Positions 26,981 to 36,435 are shown, numbered from the stretch's first letter. The stretch is DNA of 64,000 nt from an uncultured Acidimicrobiia bacterium (GCA_903921205.1 CAIXPF010000051.1:1-64000); one strand, 5' to 3'. The notes: generated from the letters alone by a model not told the origin. Numbers and translations: made by a program.

Positions 26981-28162
26981 TCAGTACGAGCGGGGCAGGC
27001 CCAGGACGTGCTCGCTCACGAAGTTGAGCACCATTTCCTGGCTGATCGGGGCGATCCGCATGAGGCGGGCCTCCCGCCAGTAGCGCTCGACGTTGTACTC
27101 CTTGGCGTAGCCCATGCCGCCCAGGGTCTGCATGGCCTGGTCCGCGGCCTGGAAGCCGGCGTCGGCGCACAGCCACTTGGCGATGTTGGCACCCTGGCCG
27201 ACCATGGCGGTGGGGTACCCCTCGTCGTACTGCCAGGCGGCCTCACGCAGCACCAGCTCGGCGGCCTTGAGCCGGTTGTAGGCCTCGGCCAGCGGGAACG
27301 CCAGACCCTGGTTCTTGCCGATCGGCCGTCCGAACACCACCCGCTCGTTGGCGTAGGCCACCGCCCGCTCGAGCGCGACCTTGCCGCAGCCGAGCGCCTC
27401 GGAGGCGATCATCAGGCGCTCGGGGTTGAGTCCGTCGAGGATGTAGGTGAACCCCATCCCCTCCTCGCCGATGCGGTCCTCGACGGGGACCACCAGATCG
27501 TCGTAGACGACCTCACAGCTGACCACGGCGTTGCGTCCCGCCTTGGGGATGGGCGTGATGGTGACCGCAGGGTTCTGCAGGTCGGCGAGGAACAGGGTCA
27601 TGCCGTCGGTGCGGCGCTTGACCTGGTCGCGGGGGGTGGTGCGGGTGAGCAGCAGCACCTTGTCGCAATAGGGCGCCTTCGTCGTCCACACCTTGCGGCC
27701 GCGGATCTTGTAGTGGGTGCCGTCCTCGGAGAGCGTCGCCCGGGTGGTGATGGAGCTGGTGTCGGTACCGGCGTCCGGTTCGGTCACGCCGAAGGCGACG
27801 TGCAGCTTGCCCTCGGCGACGGGCGGCAGGTACTTGCGACGCTGCTCCTCGCTGCCGAACTTGACCACCGGGTTCATACCGAAGATCGACAGGTGGATCG
27901 CCGAACAGCCGTTCATCCCGGCGCCCGAGCGGGCCACCTCCTCGAGGATGATGGTGGCCTCGGTGATGCCCTGACCGGCGCCGCCGTACTCGGTGGGGAT
28001 GCACACACCGATCCAGCCGCCCTCGGCCATGGCGTTGTAGAACTCCCACGGGAACTCGTGGTTCTCGTCCTTGTCCTGCCAGTACGTGTCGGGGAAGTCG
28101 GAGCAGACCTTGCGAACGCCCTCGCGGATGTCCTCATGGTCGGGATTCGCTGCGAAGTTCAC
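26981..28162 (-). CDS. acyl-CoA dehydrogenase
   Basis: A 393-residue flavoenzyme. EYGGAGQGITEATIILEE, FGVTEPDAGTDTSSI (FAD/substrate loop), KVWTTKAPYCDKVLL, RIGEEGMGFTYILDGLNPERLMIA and NERVVFGRPIGKNQGLAFPLAEA are standard, as is QTLGGMGYAKEYNVERYWREARLMRI. The usual GTxEI after that point reads APISQEM, so the catalytic base is probably not at the medium-chain position. Start GTG 28162 has GGGGAGG 6 nt upstream; the longer frame is not supported. GATAAT near 28210 could be its -10. Confidence 0.92.
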   Translation of the reverse strand: MNFAANPDHEDIREGVRKVCSDFPDTYWQDKDENHEFPWEFYNAMAEGGWIGVCIPTEYGGAGQGITEATIILEEVARSGAGMNGCSAIHLSIFGMNPVVKFGSEEQRRKYLPPVAEGKLHVAFGVTEPDAGTDTSSITTRATLSEDGTHYKIRGRKVWTTKAPYCDKVLLLTRTTPRDQVKRRTDGMTLFLADLQNPAVTITPIPKAGRNAVVSCEVVYDDLVVPVEDRIGEEGMGFTYILDGLNPERLMIASEALGCGKVALERAVAYANERVVFGRPIGKNQGLAFPLAEAYNRLKAAELVLREAAWQYDEGYPTAMVGQGANIAKWLCADAGFQAADQAMQTLGGMGYAKEYNVERYWREARLMRIAPISQEMVLNFVSEHVLGLPRSY

Positions 28163-28466
28163 CGTGACGCCTCCCCGAACGGCCGCACCGTGCAGCCATC
28201 TCCCCTGATTATCGTCACCTTCCGGCCCTTCGACCAAGCCGTGCCGGCTCCGGACCCGACCGGCGTGTGACGGAATTCGCGCTCATCTCGAGCCGCCGGA
28301 TGGTCGATGGAACCAAGGTGACCGTTCTGCTCGGCCTCGGCGTCCCCTCCTCGAGGGCCGGCGTCGGCCTCCCCCACCCCACCAGCCGACGGACCGCGCC
28401 GGAGCAGGCTGCGTGGCACACCGAGGGCGAGCGCGCCGGCGGCGGCCCACGACCCGTGGAGGCAGC
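28163..28466. other. Intergenic region with no convincing gene
   Basis: About 300 bp between the divergent acyl-CoA dehydrogenase and the sensor kinase. A GATAAT hexamer on the minus strand near 28210 may promote the former, and GGAGG near 28458 is the ribosome site of the latter. A 71-codon frame at 28267 has no family resemblance or RBS and is not called. Confidence 0.5.
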
Positions 28467-30770
28467 ATGTTCCGCCGCCTGACCATCCAGCGCCGCCTCA
28501 ACGTCCTGATCGCCGTCCCGCTCGTGCTCGGTGCCCTGCTGACCGTCGTCGCCGCGCGTTCGCTCACCCAGGTACGCGTCGGTGGAGCCGTCTACCAGGA
28601 GGTCGTCGGCCACAAGGACCTCGTCGCCGACCTGCAACCGTCCTCGCTGCGGCTCACCGACGCCGATCTGCTGGCCCACCAGATCGCCTCCAGCGTGAGC
28701 AACGGTGCCTCGCCCGCCGCCCTCATCGCAGCCGAGGACCGCCTGATCGAGCTCGAGAGCGCCTACAACGAGCGCCTGCTCACGTGGCAGCAGCGATTCG
28801 AGAACACCGACCCGTTGAACAGCCGGAACTTCGCCGAGCTCGGGGTCATGGGTCAGGACTTCTGGCGCTACTACCACGACGACTTCCAGACGGCGGTCGA
28901 CGCGGTGATGGGCGCGACCGGCGGCAACGGTGCGCAGATCCCGACCGATCGCCGCAGGACGCTGCTCGCCCCGCTCACCGAGGCCCTGGAGCGGCTCGAT
29001 GCCATCAGCGTCAACCACGACCAGATGCTCGGGACCATGCTCGACACCGCCCTGACCGACCTCGACGCTGCGGAGACCGTCGCAGCGGCCCAGGCCGGCT
29101 CGGCTCTGCGGCGCACCGCCCTGTTGGGCCTCGTCGTCGTGGTGCTGACCGGGGGCATCGGCCTGCTCGTTGCCCGGTCGGTGACGCGCCCGATCCAGTC
29201 CCTCGGCGAAGCCGCCGCCGGCATCCCCGATCTCGTCGAGGCGGTGCGCAACCTCCCCGCCGGTGCCGATCTGCCCGAGCTCGAACCGCTCACGGTGACC
29301 GGCAGCCCCGAACTCGAGCAGCTCGCCACGGCGTTCGACACCCTGCGACGCAACGCGCTGGGGATCGCCGCGGAGGAAGCCGGCCTACGCGAGAACCTGT
29401 CGGTCGTCTTCGGCAACCTCGGCCACCGGAACCAGAACCAGCTGAACCGGGCGCTGCAGCTCATCACGGCGCTCGAACAGTCGAGCGCCGACCCGGCTCT
29501 GCTCGGTGATCTCTACCGCCTCGATCATCTGCTGACCCGTATGCGCCGCAACGCCGAGTCGCTGCTGGTCCTCGCCGGCGCCGAGCCCAGCCGCAGCTGG
29601 AGCCAACCCGTGGACGTGCACGACGTGATCCGGGGCTCGCTCTCCGAGATCGAGCCCTACGACCGGGTCGGGCTGACCGGGTTCGAACGGGTGCACATCC
29701 AGGGCCACGCCGCGGCCGACCTCTCCCACCTCGTCGCGGAGTTGGTGGAGAACGCCGCCACGTTCTCGCCGCCGTCCTCCCCCGTCGAGCTCAGCGGCCG
29801 CTACGTGCACGACGGCTACCTGATCACCGTCGTCGACCGAGGGATCGGCATGACCCCGGCCGAGCTCGATGTCGCGAACCGCCTGCTCAGCCACCCCGTC
29901 GAGTTCGAGGTCGGTCCCGTCCTGGTCCTCGGTCTGCTGGTGGCCAGCCGCATCGGCCTGCGCCAGGGCATCGACATCCGCCTCGACACCGCCACCGAGG
30001 GCGGGGTCATCGCGCTGGTGAAGCTGCCCCTCGACCTGCTGGTCGCCACCGGGCAACACCGGGACGTGGCACCCCCGGCATCGTTCCCGCCGGCCGTCGC
30101 CCCACCCGCGGGCACCGGCGTCGCCGATCCGTTGTACGCGCCCCACGCAGCGGTCCCGGTAGCACCGGTCGCTCCCTACCCGGGGGTCCCCGTCGCCCAG
30201 CACTACCCCGCGGCTCCCGTCCAGGCGGTCCCTGACCAGCACTACCCGGCCGCGGCGGCCGATCCGACGACGATGCGCCCGCCGTTCGTCGCCCCCTCGG
30301 CGATCGCCCCTCCGGCGCACCTCGTCGAGGTTCGCCAGGCCGCGCCGGTGACACCGTTGCCGCCCCTCGCCGCAACCGGCCCAGCCCAGCCCGCCCTGCA
30401 CCGGTCGGCGCAGGGACCCGCCCGCTGGCCGTACCTCGCCGCCGGCACGTCGGCCCCGTCGACGGCTCGGCCCCCGCTGCCGCCGATGGCTGTGGCTCCG
30501 GTCCTGCCCACTGCAGGCCCGGGTGCGACCGTGGGTGTCGCACCGGCTCCGGCTCCGCTCGCACCGGCGGGTCCGCTCCACCAGCGGGTCCCCGGCGCGC
30601 ATCTTGCCGCCACCACCCCGCCGCCCCTGGGGGACCATCGCGCCGAGCTGCGCTCCGCCGAGGACGTGCGGTCCTCGCTCGACGCCTACCAGCAGGCCCA
30701 GTTCCAGGCCATCCGGGACTCGGCGTTCTCCGGAGACGGAGATGCCGGCAAGGGCCCGTTGCCGTCATGA
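28467..30770 (+). CDS. Conservon-type (CvnA-like) membrane sensor histidine kinase
   Basis: A 767-residue protein. Span 1 is at about 11-30, an external helical sensor at 31-215 (NIT-like in character), span 2 at 217-236, and a HAMP-like linker from RPIQSLGEAAAGIPD. The DHp-like segment GNLGHRNQNQLNRALQLITALEQ-LLGDLYRLDHLLTRMRRNAESLLVLAG is the conservon/nitrate-sensor type rather than a classical HisKA. The HATPase domain shows HLVAELVENAATFSPP (421-436) and DRGIGM (457-462). Residues after about 530 are a Pro/Ala-rich tail of roughly 230 residues. ATG 28467 has GTGGAGG upstream. Its stop overlaps the roadblock gene by 4 bp. Confidence 0.88.
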   Translation: MFRRLTIQRRLNVLIAVPLVLGALLTVVAARSLTQVRVGGAVYQEVVGHKDLVADLQPSSLRLTDADLLAHQIASSVSNGASPAALIAAEDRLIELESAYNERLLTWQQRFENTDPLNSRNFAELGVMGQDFWRYYHDDFQTAVDAVMGATGGNGAQIPTDRRRTLLAPLTEALERLDAISVNHDQMLGTMLDTALTDLDAAETVAAAQAGSALRRTALLGLVVVVLTGGIGLLVARSVTRPIQSLGEAAAGIPDLVEAVRNLPAGADLPELEPLTVTGSPELEQLATAFDTLRRNALGIAAEEAGLRENLSVVFGNLGHRNQNQLNRALQLITALEQSSADPALLGDLYRLDHLLTRMRRNAESLLVLAGAEPSRSWSQPVDVHDVIRGSLSEIEPYDRVGLTGFERVHIQGHAAADLSHLVAELVENAATFSPPSSPVELSGRYVHDGYLITVVDRGIGMTPAELDVANRLLSHPVEFEVGPVLVLGLLVASRIGLRQGIDIRLDTATEGGVIALVKLPLDLLVATGQHRDVAPPASFPPAVAPPAGTGVADPLYAPHAAVPVAPVAPYPGVPVAQHYPAAPVQAVPDQHYPAAAADPTTMRPPFVAPSAIAPPAHLVEVRQAAPVTPLPPLAATGPAQPALHRSAQGPARWPYLAAGTSAPSTARPPLPPMAVAPVLPTAGPGATVGVAPAPAPLAPAGPLHQRVPGAHLAATTPPPLGDHRAELRSAEDVRSSLDAYQQAQFQAIRDSAFSGDGDAGKGPLPS

Positions 30771-31195
30771 CGATCAGCCCGCCCGAATCCCGCGTCCATG
30801 ACTTCGTGCGGTCGTTGTGCGGCTTCGCCGAGGCCACCAACGGGGTCGCCCACGCCGTCTGTGTGTCCGCCGACGGCCTGCTCCTGGCGCATTCCGCCCG
30901 GCTCGCGCGCAGCGAGGCCGACGCCCTCGCCGCCATCGTCTCGGGATTGCGCACGCTGGCCGACGGCGGCGCCCGTCTGCTGGGCCGCGGCGGCGCCAGC
31001 CAGGTGATCGTCGAGATGTTCGACGGCTATCTCTTCGCCGGGTCCATCGGCCCTGGGGCCTCGATCGGGGTGCTCACGACGGCTACCGCCGAACTCGGGA
31101 CCGTCGGGTACGCGCTCACCGTGTTCGCCCAACAGACCGGCAGCCGGCTGACCCCGGACCTCATCGCCGAACTTCGGTTCCTCCTCGACCGATGA
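30767..31195 (+). CDS. Roadblock/LC7-domain protein (CvnB-like)
   Basis: A 142-residue single-domain roadblock/LC7 protein, the usual partner of the CvnA kinase and CvnD GTPase and a likely GTPase regulator. ATNGVAHAVCVSADGLLLAHS and FDGYLFAGSIGPGASIGVLTTATAELGTVGYAL form the central sheet and the long helix, ending in LTPDLIAELRFLLDR. It overlaps the kinase gene by ATGA and the GTPase remnant by ATGA, so all three were built as one operon. The DUF742 member (CvnC), usually between them, is absent. Confidence 0.9.
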   Translation: MTISPPESRVHDFVRSLCGFAEATNGVAHAVCVSADGLLLAHSARLARSEADALAAIVSGLRTLADGGARLLGRGGASQVIVEMFDGYLFAGSIGPGASIGVLTTATAELGTVGYALTVFAQQTGSRLTPDLIAELRFLLDR

Positions 31196-31723
31196 CGCCG
31201 GCAGTGCGCCGCCCCGCCTCGGTGAAGGTCATCGTCGCCGGAGGGTCCGGGGCCGGCAGGAGCACCTTCATCCGCGCCGCATCGGACACCGACGCGCGTC
31301 CCGGGTCGGACGGGGGGTGACCGCTCTGCCCGCGCCCTGGTCACCGACTTCGGCCGGGTGAGCGCCGGCGGAGCGATCACGCTCCACCTCGTCGGCATGC
31401 CCGACCTGGAACGCTTCGGGTTCCTGTGGGACGACCTGACCCGCGGCGCACTTGGCGGGATCGTCGTGGTGGACACCGCGCAGCTGGAATGCTCCTTCGG
31501 CGCCATCGATTACTTCGAGGATCGACGGCTGCCCTTCATCGTGGCGGTCAACGCCTTCGACGGCCGGATCACCCACGAGGCACCTCGGGTGCACGATGCG
31601 CTCGCGTTGGCACCGACGGTTCCCGTGGTCGCCCTCGACGGGCGCGACGGCCGGCTCGCCCGCCAGGCGCTCGCCGGGCTGATCAATCGGGTGTCGGCCG
31701 TTCGAACCGCCGCTGCCGCCTGA
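31192..31723 (+). pseudogene. Conservon small GTPase (CvnD-like), frameshifted at a G6 run
   Basis: Two frames together make a CvnD-like GTPase. The first (31192-31320, 42 codons) carries SVKVIVAGGSGAGRSTFIRAA, a P-loop with Arg instead of Lys. The second, to 31723, reads VTDFGRVSAGGAITLHLVGMPDLERFGFLWDDL, then GGIVVVDTAQLE and PFIVAVNAFDG. Removing one G from the six at 31312-31317 joins them into about 176 residues, a little short for the family (about 190-200). Overlapping ATGA with the roadblock gene shows normal operon placement. It may be a real inactivation, a sequencing error, or programmed slippage; the altered P-loop favours decay. Confidence 0.75.
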
Positions 31724-31751
31724 ACGCCCCCGCCGCCGGGCGACCCGTTCG

Positions 31752-32540
31752 TCAGTGGATGGGACCTGCGGCGTCGCGGAGGTTCGGGGCGGCACGACCG
31801 GTTCGCAGGGCGATGATCTCGGCGGTGATCGACACCGCCGTCTCCTCCGGGGTCCGCGCCCCGATGTCGAGGCCGATCGGGGACATGACCCGGGCCAGTT
31901 CGGCGTCGCCCACCCCCTGCTCACGCAAGCGGTGGGTCCGGTCGTCGTGGGTACGCCGGCTGCCCATCGCACCGATGTAGCCGGCGTCGGTCTTGAGCGC
32001 CTCGATGACCGCCGGCACGTCGAACTTCGGGTCATGGGTCAGCACGCAGATGGCGTCTCGCGGGCCCAGCCCGGCGCCCACCCGTTCCAGGAGACGGTGC
32101 GGCCAGTCGACCACGACCTCGTCCGCAGCCGGGAACCGGGCCGGCGTGGCGAACACCGGACGGGCGTCGCACACCGTCACCCGGTAGCCGAGCACCTTGC
32201 CCACCCGGGCCAGGGCCGCGGTGAAGTCCACCGCGCCGAAGATCAGCATCTGCGGCGGCGGGGCGAAGCTCTCGATGAAGACGCTCAGCGTCTCCTCCCG
32301 GGCCTGGCCCTCGGCCCCGTAGTGACGGACCAGGGTCTGGCCGGCGGCGAGCTCACCGAGCATGTCGCGCTGCACCACCCGGTCGAGGTCGTCGTGGCCG
32401 AGCGAGCCCAACGGATCGTGGCCCGGCCGGACCAGCAGCTTGCGGCCCATCCGGTCGTCGGGACCGTCGATCACCGTGGCGAGGGCCACCGGACGCTCGG
32501 CGCGGATCTGCTCGTCGAGCACGTCGTAGAGCACGGTCAC
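31752..32540 (-). CDS. XdhC/CoxF-type protein, C-terminal Rossmann domain
   Basis: A 262-residue protein. PPPQMLIFGAVDFTAALARVGKVLGYRVTVCDARPVFATPARFP is the XdhC Rossmann region, followed by AICVLTHDPKFDVPAVIEALKT, YIGAMGSRRTH and PIGLDIGARTPEETAVSITAEIIALR. XdhC-like proteins insert or sulfurate the molybdenum cofactor of xanthine-oxidase-family enzymes and CoxF serves CO dehydrogenase. GTG 32540 overlaps the upstream N-domain gene by GTGA, so the family's usual single chain is split in two here. Confidence 0.9.
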   Translation of the reverse strand: MTVLYDVLDEQIRAERPVALATVIDGPDDRMGRKLLVRPGHDPLGSLGHDDLDRVVQRDMLGELAAGQTLVRHYGAEGQAREETLSVFIESFAPPPQMLIFGAVDFTAALARVGKVLGYRVTVCDARPVFATPARFPAADEVVVDWPHRLLERVGAGLGPRDAICVLTHDPKFDVPAVIEALKTDAGYIGAMGSRRTHDDRTHRLREQGVGDAELARVMSPIGLDIGARTPEETAVSITAEIIALRTGRAAPNLRDAAGPIH

Positions 32541-32851
32541 CAGTCCAGGGGCTCGATGTACAGGTGGATGGTGCCACCGCAGGTGAGACCGACGGCGAAC
32601 GCCTCGTCATCGGAGAAGCCGTAGGTCACCCGACGCCGCTGACCGGTCTCGAGGATGTCGAGGGCCTCGGTCACCACCGCGCCCTCGACGCAGCCGCCGG
32701 ACACCGACCCCGCGACCTCGCCGTCCTCGTTGACCGCCATCGCCGAGCCCGGAAGCCGCGGCCCAGATCCCTGCACGTTGATCACCCGGGCCACCGCGAC
32801 CTTCTTGCCGGCAGCCCGCCACCGGTCGATGTCGTCGAGAATCTCACGCAT
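32537..32851 (-). CDS. XdhC/CoxI N-terminal domain protein
   Basis: A 104-residue protein that is the XdhC_CoxI domain alone. ARVINVQGSGPRLPGSAMAVNEDGEVAGSVSGGCVEGAVVTEAL is the typical segment, with the SGGCVE motif, and LTCGGTIHLYIE closes the domain. It is encoded directly before the Rossmann-domain partner with a 4-bp overlap and follows coxE by 63 bp. It works presumably as a subunit with that partner in cofactor maturation. Confidence 0.9.
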   Translation of the reverse strand: MREILDDIDRWRAAGKKVAVARVINVQGSGPRLPGSAMAVNEDGEVAGSVSGGCVEGAVVTEALDILETGQRRRVTYGFSDDEAFAVGLTCGGTIHLYIEPLDW

Positions 32852-32914
32852 AGTCGGTCCTGTCGTCGCCGGGCCCGGACCCCGATTCGGGGAACGGCCC
32901 CCGTCCCGGGCAGA

Positions 32915-34051
32915 TCATGCCGCGATCACCCGGGCCAATTCTTCCAAGGATGCCAGCGAGTGGCCCTCGATGAACTCGTCAACGTAGGGCAGGGCAGCAG
33001 CCATTCCCTGTGCCAGCGGGGCGTAACCGGGGCTCGCCTTGAGCGGGTTGACCCAGATCACCCGGAAAGCCACCCGGTGCAACCGCTGCATCTCGGCCCC
33101 CATCACAGCCGGCTCGCCACGGTCCCAGCCGTCGGAGAGGATGACCACGATGGCCCCGCGGGCCATGCCCCGGACGCCCCAGGAGTCGTTGAAGGTTCCG
33201 ATGGTCTCGCCCAGCCGGGTACCCCCGGAGAAGTCCACCACCGCTGCGGCCGCCCGGCCCAGGGCGGCGTCGGGGTCGTGGGTCTGCAGCTCCCGGGTCA
33301 TCCGGGTGAGGCGGGTACCCAGGGCGAAGGCCTCGACCTTGGTCCTGCCGACCACCGCAGCGTGTACGAAACGCAGGAACGCCCGCGAGTACGGCTCCAT
33401 CGAGCCGCTCACGTCGAGCAGCAGCACCAACCGTCGCGGTCGCTCACCATGGGTCACGTAGGACCGGCGCATCGGCTCGCCGGAGGCCCGCAGGGCGTCG
33501 CGGACCGTACGCCGCAGATCGAGACGCCTCCGGTCGGAGCCCTTGGCCTTCTTCCAACGCCGGGAACGGCGGCGGGAGCCGAACAGGCGCAGCTCGCTCA
33601 TCAGCCGGCGGGCCTCGTCGAGCTCCGCAGCGCTGCACAGGGCGAAGTCCTTCTCGCGCAGCGTCTCCACCCCCGAGTAGCGGACCTCGAGCACGATCCC
33701 GTCGCGTTGCTCCGGCTCCTCCTCCGACGGCGGGGGCTCCTCGCCATCGGGGTCGTCGAACGCCAGGCTGATCTCCACCGGCGGTGTGGGCACGACCAGG
33801 TCGACCAGCCCCGGACCGGAGAAGAACGTCCGGAACACCCGGTCGTAGGTCGCGATGTCCTCCGGCTTGCGAATGAGGGTCACCCGACCCGCCCAGTACA
33901 GCCCCGACGATCGCGTCAGGTCGAGCTCGCCCAGGGCCTGCAGGTAGCTGATGGCGCTGCCCAGCGCCACGGTCACGCCGGCCTGGCGCAGGGCCCGCAC
34001 GAAGGACACGGCCACCCCTTCAGGAGGGGTCGACACCTCGGCCACGACCAC
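32915..34051 (-). CDS. coxE: CoxE-like von Willebrand factor A domain protein
   Basis: A 378-residue cytosolic VWA protein. The N-terminal part (FVRALRQAGVTVALGSAISYLQAL, YDRVFRTFF) is the CoxE region, a basic linker (RRRSRRWKKAKGSDRRR) follows, and the VWA domain begins at RRLVLLLDVSGSMEPYSRAFLRF with the MIDAS DxSxS. Later MIDAS residues are near FSGGTRLGET and ILSDGWDRGE. With the MoxR ATPase CoxD it forms the complex that matures the CO dehydrogenase active site. GTG 34051 is 4 bp past the coxD stop. Confidence 0.92.
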   Translation of the reverse strand: MVVAEVSTPPEGVAVSFVRALRQAGVTVALGSAISYLQALGELDLTRSSGLYWAGRVTLIRKPEDIATYDRVFRTFFSGPGLVDLVVPTPPVEISLAFDDPDGEEPPPSEEEPEQRDGIVLEVRYSGVETLREKDFALCSAAELDEARRLMSELRLFGSRRRSRRWKKAKGSDRRRLDLRRTVRDALRASGEPMRRSYVTHGERPRRLVLLLDVSGSMEPYSRAFLRFVHAAVVGRTKVEAFALGTRLTRMTRELQTHDPDAALGRAAAAVVDFSGGTRLGETIGTFNDSWGVRGMARGAIVVILSDGWDRGEPAVMGAEMQRLHRVAFRVIWVNPLKASPGYAPLAQGMAAALPYVDEFIEGHSLASLEELARVIAA

Positions 34052-34055
34052 CGGA

Positions 34056-35006
34056 TCAGCCCTCGCGCCGGGTCGCTTGCTCCACCAGCGCCTCCAGCCC
34101 GTTGGCCCGGACCCGGTCCTGATCCTCGCGGTACTTCAACACCGTGCCCAGGGTGACGTCGACCGTTGCTGCGTCGATCCCGGTGGCACCCATCAGGGTG
34201 AGCGCCTGGGCCCAGTCCAACGTCTCGGCGATGCCGGGCGGCTTGTAGAGGCCCATGGCGCGCATCGCCTCGGTCGCGGCCGCGACCTCGCGGGCCAGCT
34301 TGGGAGGCACTCCGGGCGCCTTGAGGGTCACGATGGCGACCTCGCGCTCGTAGTCGGGGTGTTCGACCCAGTGGTAGAGGCACCGCCGCTTGAGTGCATC
34401 GTGCACGTCGCGGGTCCGGTTCGAGGTCACCAGACAGATCGGTGGGACCGTCGAGCGGAAGGTTCCGAGCTCGGGCACCGTGACGGAGTAGTCCGACAAG
34501 ATCTCGAGCAGGAACGCCTCGAACTCGTCGTCGGCGCGGTCGACCTCGTCGATGAGCAGGATCGGCGGTGGGCCGTCGCCGTGGTCGACCGCCTGCAGCA
34601 GCGGGCGCCGGACCAGGAACTTCTCGGAGTACAGCTCGTCCTCGAGCTGATCGGCGTCGAGCGCACCCGCCCGGCCGACCGCTTCCGCCGTGCGCAGGTG
34701 CAGCAACTGACGGGAGTAGTCCCACTCGTAGACCGCCTGGGCCACGTCGATGCCCTCATAGCACTGCAGCCGGATGAGGCGGCCACCGGTCCAGCGGGCG
34801 AGGGCCTTGGCCACCTCGGTCTTGCCCACGCCGGCCTCGCCCTCGAGCAGCAAGGGCCGCTGGAGCCGTAACGCCAGGAATACCGCAGTGCACAGCCCCT
34901 CGTCGGGGAGATAGCCGTTGGCCTCCAGCCCGGCGCGGACATCCTCGACACCGGCGGGCTGAACGGCGGGCTGCGAGCCCAGGACCTGCGACGTTGGTTC
35001 CTGCAC
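34056..35006 (-). CDS. coxD: CoxD-like MoxR-family AAA+ ATPase
   Basis: A 316-residue ATPase. Walker A GEAGVGKTEVAKALA (about residues 56-70), Walker B PPILLIDEVDRADDEFEAFLLE, sensor 1 ICLVTSNRTRDVHDALKRRCLYHW and the C-terminal lid are clear. CoxD unfolds or remodels apo-CO dehydrogenase for Cu/S insertion. TACGCT (35020-35015) lies 8 nt before GTG 35006, and a strong hairpin separates it from coxM, so coxD-coxE-xdhC is probably a separate, leaderless transcription unit. Confidence 0.93.
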   Translation of the reverse strand: MQEPTSQVLGSQPAVQPAGVEDVRAGLEANGYLPDEGLCTAVFLALRLQRPLLLEGEAGVGKTEVAKALARWTGGRLIRLQCYEGIDVAQAVYEWDYSRQLLHLRTAEAVGRAGALDADQLEDELYSEKFLVRRPLLQAVDHGDGPPPILLIDEVDRADDEFEAFLLEILSDYSVTVPELGTFRSTVPPICLVTSNRTRDVHDALKRRCLYHWVEHPDYEREVAIVTLKAPGVPPKLAREVAAATEAMRAMGLYKPPGIAETLDWAQALTLMGATGIDAATVDVTLGTVLKYREDQDRVRANGLEALVEQATRREG

Positions 35007-35090
35007 GGCAGCTCAGCGTAGGTGATCGTCCGGGCCAATCCCCGATCCCCGCGGCTCGTGGGCGGCGGGGCACCGTGGCCGGGCGCGCAC

Positions 35091-35116
35091 GGGGACCGGG
35101 TCGGAACCCGGTCCCC
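35091..35116 (-). terminator. Perfect 11-bp hairpin between coxM and coxD
   Basis: GGGGACCGGGT (35091-35101), loop CGGA, and ACCCGGTCCCC (35106-35116) form a perfect inverted repeat 31 bp after the coxM stop. No U-run follows on either strand. A terminator or transcript-end stabiliser for coxSM is likely. Confidence 0.6.
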
Positions 35117-35146
35117 GGCTCGGAATCGGTGCTGCGTCGGTGACGC

Positions 35147-35964
35147 TCAGACGCCGGCAGCCTCGAGGGCCCGGCGCACCAGCACCTTGGCCAGGTGACG
35201 GCGGTAGTCGGGGCTGGCGTTGAGATCGCTCGGCGGCTCGGTGCCGTCGGCGGCGAGCTCGGCAGCGTCCTTGGCCGAAGCACCCTGGGCGATCGCCTGC
35301 TCGACCGCAGTTGCCCGCAGCGGCGTCGAACCCATGTTGACCAGTGCCACGCCGGTGGTCCCGTTGCGGATGACCGAGCAGCCGACGATGGCCCAGTCCT
35401 GGGCCCGGCGGTTGAACTTCTGGTAGCCCCAGCCGGCACCGGGGGTCTTGGGCACCCGGATCTCGGTCAGCAGCTCGTCGGCGGCGAGGGCGCTCTCGAG
35501 AAACCCCTGGAAGAAGTCGGTGGCGGCAATGGTGCGCTCGCCGCCGGGGCCCTTGGCCACGAAGGTGGCACCGAGGGCCAGCAGCGTTGCGGGGAGATCC
35601 GACGCCGGATCGGCGTGGGCCACCGAACCACCGATGGTGCCGCGGTGACGGACCTGGTTGTCACCGACGTTGCCGGCGGTGTGGGCCAGCAACGGCGACT
35701 GTGCGGCCAGCAGCTCGCTGGTCTCCACGTCACGATGTCGGGTCAGCGCACCGATGGCCAGGTGGTCACCGGCATCGGTGATGTAGGAGAGGTCGTTCAG
35801 ACGCCCGACGTCCACCAGCACCGAGGGGGTGGCCAGCCGGAGCTTCATCAGCGGCAGCAGGGAGTGCCCACCGGCGAGCAGCTTCGCCTCGTCGCCGTAC
35901 TCGGCGAGCAGGGCGATGGCCTCCTCCGCAGAGCCGGCACGCTTGTAGTCGAACGCGACGGGGA

Positions 35965-35968
<4 letters not shown>
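35147..35968 (-). CDS. coxM: CO dehydrogenase-type FAD-binding medium subunit
   Basis: A 273-residue FAD protein of the xanthine-oxidase-family medium subunit. [26 protein letters not shown] is the pyrophosphate loop, [32 protein letters not shown] the second FAD motif, and [12 protein letters not shown] the third. It transfers electrons from the Fe-S subunit to FAD and on to the respiratory chain. It overlaps coxS by 4 bp, but no large subunit follows. Form II or another hydroxylase partner is possible. Confidence 0.92.

Positions 35969-36435
<467 letters not shown>

Noticed and set aside
26660-28270. 536-codon plus-strand open frame
   Set aside because: Shadow of the acyl-CoA dehydrogenase and MocA genes on the minus strand; its translation is His/Arg/Gly-rich without any family motif.
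28267-28482. 71-codon frame between the acyl-CoA dehydrogenase and the kinase
   Set aside because: No RBS, no promoter-like box and no family resemblance.
32564-34156. 530-codon plus-strand open frame
   Set aside because: Antisense to coxE and xdhC; no recognisable protein features.
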